This document shows positions 59,706-64,000 of a stretch of DNA of 64,000 nt, piece after piece. The notes under the pieces are model-generated. The model was given only the letters and a program-made list of their open reading frames with translations. It ran no database searches and was not told the DNA's origin. Every line of letters begins with the position of its first letter. Position 1 is the first letter of the stretch. Made by a program: the position numbers and the translations under genes. Source of the DNA: Xenorhabdus anantnagensis (GTDB lineage Bacteria; Pseudomonadota; Gammaproteobacteria; Enterobacterales; Enterobacteriaceae). The DNA lies in NCBI RefSeq assembly GCF_028598555.1, contig NZ_JAQRFN010000012.1, forward strand, positions 62,001 through 126,000. Direction: 5' to 3'.

Positions 59706-60360
59706 ATGCATTCCCCTATCTCTAATTCTTAAGATAAACTGACTCTCTCAATCACTTGAGGTCAGTTTCCTTTGAAGGGATTTAAATCCAATCTGCTACT
59801 TGCAATCATTGCATTGAATAAATTTTTAAGTTCCTTTAAATTCCGTTCCATAACTAATAGTATGAAATACCGTTAGATACAATGTATTGTAGATATCCTA
59901 AATATTATTGCTCGTCTTCACCCATTTTTAAATAAAATTAATAAGCCATAAGCAATTAATATCTAATGCTTTTTATTACTCTATCGATCTGAAAGAAGCT
60001 ATCCTTCTATATTTAGAGGAAAAAATAAATCAGAATAATCCACTAACAATAGCGTTAAATATTTTATTATAAAAAAGACAATGCCTGATAACTAAAATAA
60101 AATCATTTATTTTAAGTAAGGATGATTTAGAAAATTAATCCAAACTGATATCAGCACAAGCAATAACAACCTAAAATCATTCATTATTACCTATAAAAAT
60201 GCACCTTTCTCTGCTGATAAAAATCAAAATTAATACTTGTTGATTAATAATTTTTATATGATAATTCTGACGTTTTCTCTAACAATTTGTGTTTACGGAA
60301 TGGAAATAGAGAAAAATCAATTAGGAAATTACCATTCAATAATGATAAATCGGAACAAAA
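59706..60360. other. Long AT-rich spacer after pflA
   Basis: 655 bp. Apart from the hairpin at 59736-59768 I see no gene, repeat or RNA. In E. coli other genes follow pflA, so this may be a deletion scar; no remnant is recognisable. Confidence 0.5.
59736..59768 (+). terminator. Probable terminator of pflA
   Basis: Stem AAACTGAC / GTCAGTTT with an inner CTCAA / TTGAG pairing, then CCTTT. The T run is short. Confidence 0.65.
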
Positions 60361-61176
60361 ATGAATAATCAAGAGATTAATTTGAATTCAGGAGAGAACA
60401 ACGTTTCCCTGAATAAAGAAAAAGATACATTTATTCCAGGTGGCCGTGCTGTAGGAGCAGGAGCAGCAACAGAGTGGATTGGTAATGCTTGGGAAATGTT
60501 CAAAGCACAACCAATGAAATGGATACTGCTGACCTTAATCTATTTGGTTATCACATTCATTTTGCAGTTAATTCCTATTGTCGGCCTTGTTATGATGCTG
60601 TTTAGCTCAGTATTTATTGCAGGATTTATCGCTGCCAGTGAAAAACAAAGAACAACGGGTGATTTTGAAATAGAATTACTTTTCCATGGATTTAAGAATA
60701 AATTCGGCTCATTAGTGGCTGTTGGTGGACTTTCCATCGGCATATCTATACTTGGTGGCATTGCTGCTGTCATACTTGGTGGAACAAGTTTACTGCAAAT
60801 GCTTTTTGTCGGGCAAGATCCAGACGCAATGCTATTAATGGGAAGTCTTTCTACTTTAATGCTGGCAGTATTAGTTCTGTTACTCTTTAGCATCGTTGCC
60901 CTTGCATTTTGTTGGTTTGCTCCTGCTCTGATTATTATTAATGATCTAAAATTTGGTGAAGCAATCTCAATGAGCTTGAGTGCAGTAAAGAAAAATTTAT
61001 TTGGTGGTTTTCTCTTCTTCTTACTGGCGGGCATTATGATAGCTATTTCCGCAATCCCATTGGGGTTAGGTTTATTTGTTACTATCCCGATATATATGGC
61101 AACCTATTATACAACCTATCGCAGCATTTTTTATGCTCCAGAAACTCAAGAGACAAAATCTAGCTTAATCAGCTAA
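60361..61176 (+). CDS. BPSS1780-family membrane protein, copy 1
   Basis: 271-residue membrane protein with about six helices, a cytoplasmic N-terminal tail and the segment AATEWIGNAWEMFKAQPMKW. The C-terminal ATYYTTYRSIFY fits the BPSS1780 family of uncharacterised inner-membrane proteins. No enzyme motif is visible. It is followed by its own terminator and then by a related gene, so this looks like a tandem duplication. Function unknown. Confidence 0.8.
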   Translation: MNNQEINLNSGENNVSLNKEKDTFIPGGRAVGAGAATEWIGNAWEMFKAQPMKWILLTLIYLVITFILQLIPIVGLVMMLFSSVFIAGFIAASEKQRTTGDFEIELLFHGFKNKFGSLVAVGGLSIGISILGGIAAVILGGTSLLQMLFVGQDPDAMLLMGSLSTLMLAVLVLLLFSIVALAFCWFAPALIIINDLKFGEAISMSLSAVKKNLFGGFLFFLLAGIMIAISAIPLGLGLFVTIPIYMATYYTTYRSIFYAPETQETKSSLIS

Positions 61177-61200
61177 ATGTATTGGAAAACATTTATACGT

Positions 61201-61227
61201 AAAAAGCGCTAAAAATAGCGCTTTTTT
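61201..61227 (+). terminator. Terminator after membrane protein copy 1
   Basis: Stem AAAAAGCGCTA / TAGCGCTTTTT with an AAAA loop, followed by T residues. Confidence 0.92.
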
Positions 61228-61251
61228 AATATTCAATGTATGTGTATTGAG

Positions 61252-62094
61252 ATGAAAAAAATAATTAATAACCAAAATATTCATCCAGATTTGAAAAAAT
61301 CACCCAATAATTCAGACAATGAAAACAGTATATTCATTCCCAACGGCCAATCAATCGGAGCAAGTGCAGCTATTGCCTGGATAGGCGATGCATGGGATTT
61401 TATAACACCTAAACTTGGTATGTGGATATTGATGGGAATTATCTATGGTGCTATCTCTTTAGGCATCGAATTCATCCCTTATTTCGGCTTTATCCTTTCT
61501 AATTTACTGGAACCTTTATTTTTTGCTGGAATTATTGCCATTTGTGAAACACAAAGAATAACAGGTAAGTTTGAGTTAGGAAAACTATTCTATGGTATCT
61601 ATAATAAATGTGGTGCTCTGCTGGCAGTTGGTATCATTATTTGTGGAATAAAGATATTAGGAAGTCTTATTTCTGCTCTACTAGATGGTAAAGATCTCTA
61701 TCAATCTATTTTAGATGATCTCTTTTTATATAGTAATTATGATTCAATGATCATTGGTTCTGATTCAGAAATATCATTTTTATCTTTTTTCACTCTCCTG
61801 ATTTCCTTGTTTTTATCTAGCGCGTGCTCTTGGTTTACATCTGCATTGATTATACTGAACAACTTTAACGTAAAAAAAGCTCTATTAACCAGTCTAAAAG
61901 CTATATGGAAAAACCTCTCAGAGGTATTACTATTCCTTCTCTTTATGTACCTTTTGATCTTTATTTCTGCAATCCCTCTATTCTTGGGACTTTTTTTTAC
62001 AGGACCATTGAATCTGGCAACATCTTATACCTCTTATCGTAGTATTTTTTATAAACAAGAATCAAAGAAAGATGAAATAGCGATGATAAGTTAA
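61252..62094 (+). CDS. BPSS1780-family membrane protein, copy 2
   Basis: About 280 residues. It parallels copy 1 throughout: FIPNGQSIGASAAIAWIGDAWDF against FIPGGRAVGAGAATEWIGNAWEM, and LATSYTSYRSIFYK against MATYYTTYRSIFYA. It is more diverged and more AT-rich, with extra polar residues in the middle loop. Start is uncertain: ATG 61252 or 61240, neither with a strong ribosome site. It is a paralogue produced by tandem duplication. Function unknown. Confidence 0.78.
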   Translation: MKKIINNQNIHPDLKKSPNNSDNENSIFIPNGQSIGASAAIAWIGDAWDFITPKLGMWILMGIIYGAISLGIEFIPYFGFILSNLLEPLFFAGIIAICETQRITGKFELGKLFYGIYNKCGALLAVGIIICGIKILGSLISALLDGKDLYQSILDDLFLYSNYDSMIIGSDSEISFLSFFTLLISLFLSSACSWFTSALIILNNFNVKKALLTSLKAIWKNLSEVLLFLLFMYLLIFISAIPLFLGLFFTGPLNLATSYTSYRSIFYKQESKKDEIAMIS

Positions 62095-62112
62095 TTCATG
62101 ATAGTTACTCAT

Positions 62113-62141
62113 AAAAAAGCGCCATTATTTGGCGCTTTTTT
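62113..62141. terminator. Bidirectional terminator between copy 2 and serS
   Basis: Stem AAAAAAGCGCC / GGCGCTTTTTT with a 7-base loop. It serves both converging genes. Confidence 0.92.
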
Positions 62142-62158
62142 ATTAAGAATGAATGGTG

Positions 62159-63508
<1,350 letters not shown>

Positions 63509-63538
63509 TTAGATATAAACCTTACCGTATCAAGAAAA

Positions 63539-64000
63539 TTAACGATAGCGTTTTATCGGGCTATTTTGATCCTGTTCCATTAGCCAGTTTAACTTCTCAC
63601 CAATCTTACCTTCCAGCCCTCTGGCTGCCGGATAATAATAACGTGTTTGTTGCATTTCTGGTGGAAAATAGACTTCGCCGGCAGCATACGCATTCGCTTC
63701 ATCATGGGCATAACGGTAAGCTTCGCCAAACCCAATCTCTTTCATCAGTTTAGTCGGAGCATTACGCAAATGAGCAGGAACATCATAATCTGGCTTGTTT
63801 TGCGCGTCCGCCATAGCTGCTTTGAATGCTGTATAAACCGCATTGCTTTTCGGTGCACATGCAAGATAGACAATCGCTTGTGCAATTGCCCTTTCTCCTT
63901 CAGCCGCGCCTACGCGCGTAAAACAATCCCATGCAGCAATAGCTATCTGCATTCCACGTGGATCAGCATTCCCCACATCTTCAGAAGCAATTGCCAATAA
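63539..64000 (-). CDS. rarA: Replication-associated recombination protein A, C-terminal part
   Basis: The last 153 codons of the clamp-loader-related AAA+ ATPase RarA, cut by the right window edge. The segments [37 protein letters not shown] and the ending [12 protein letters not shown] match the E. coli C-terminus. The ATPase domain lies outside the window. The frame is open to the edge, so this is not a pseudogene. Confidence 0.95.
   Translation of the reverse strand, partial: LLAIASEDVGNADPRGMQIAIAAWDCFTRVGAAEGERAIAQAIVYLACAPKSNAVYTAFKAAMADAQNKPDYDVPAHLRNAPTKLMKEIGFGEAYRYAHDEANAYAAGEVYFPPEMQQTRYYYPAARGLEGKIGEKLNWLMEQDQNSPIKRYR

Noticed and set aside
63539-64000. Truncated rarA pseudogene
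   Set aside because: The reading frame runs intact to the window edge; the truncation is due to the window boundary.

Overview
The window is chromosomal DNA from a low-GC enterobacterial relative, most likely Xenorhabdus or Photorhabdus (Morganellaceae). The backbone genes are close in sequence and order to the Escherichia coli segment pepN-pncB-asnS-ompF-aspC-gloC-mepK-ldtD-mukBEF-cmoM-elyC-kdsB-ycaR-lpxK-msbA-comEC-ihfB-rpsA-cmk-aroA-serC-ycaO-focA-pflBA-serS-rarA. Intergenic DNA is AT-rich and carries ERIC-type palindromic repeats. The genus call is an inference from general resemblance, not from a diagnostic gene.

Layout. (1) 1-11150, backbone: 5' part of pepN, pncB, asnS, an OmpF/OpnP-type porin, aspC, gloC, mepK, ldtD. 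(2) 11151-31391, accessory DNA: aphA, a LysR-type regulator, then two convergent gene sets and a GrpB-family gene. In E. coli ldtD is directly next to mukB, so this block is inserted between them. (3) 31392-63448, backbone: chromosome condensin MukBEF, cell-envelope genes (elyC, kdsB, lpxK, msbA), comEC, ihfB, rpsA, cmk, aroA, serC, periplasmic asparaginase ansB, ycaO, the anaerobic formate genes focA-pflB-pflA, two related BPSS1780-type membrane proteins and serS. The 3' end of rarA runs off the right edge.

The notable system lies at about 12283-30272. It looks like a nucleoside natural-product cluster without NRPS or PKS genes. The rightward set encodes an arginine:X amidinotransferase, a TruD-like pseudouridine synthase, a radical SAM enzyme, two 2OG-Fe(II) oxygenases, a MurA-like enolpyruvyltransferase, a PLP aminotransferase, a Cys-X5-Arg phosphatase, a small P-loop kinase and an MFS exporter. 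The leftward set encodes two ATP-grasp ligases, a 629-residue protein with clan CD-like motifs and a Cys-rich segment, a third 2OG oxygenase, an aldo/keto reductase and a 71-residue protein.

The trio TruD-like + enolpyruvyltransferase + radical SAM matches the logic of malayamycin (MalD, MalO) combined with nikkomycin/polyoxin (NikO/PolA, NikJ/PolH). Pseudouridine monophosphate would be enolpyruvylated and cyclised to an octosyl-type bicyclic sugar. Kinase, 2OG oxygenases, aminotransferase and phosphatase would then give an amino-hexuronic C-nucleoside. The ATP-grasp ligases could add amino acids, one probably carrying a guanidino group from the amidinotransferase. The predicted product is a guanidinylated peptidyl C-nucleoside. 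The enzyme families are read from the sequence; the pathway and product are inference.
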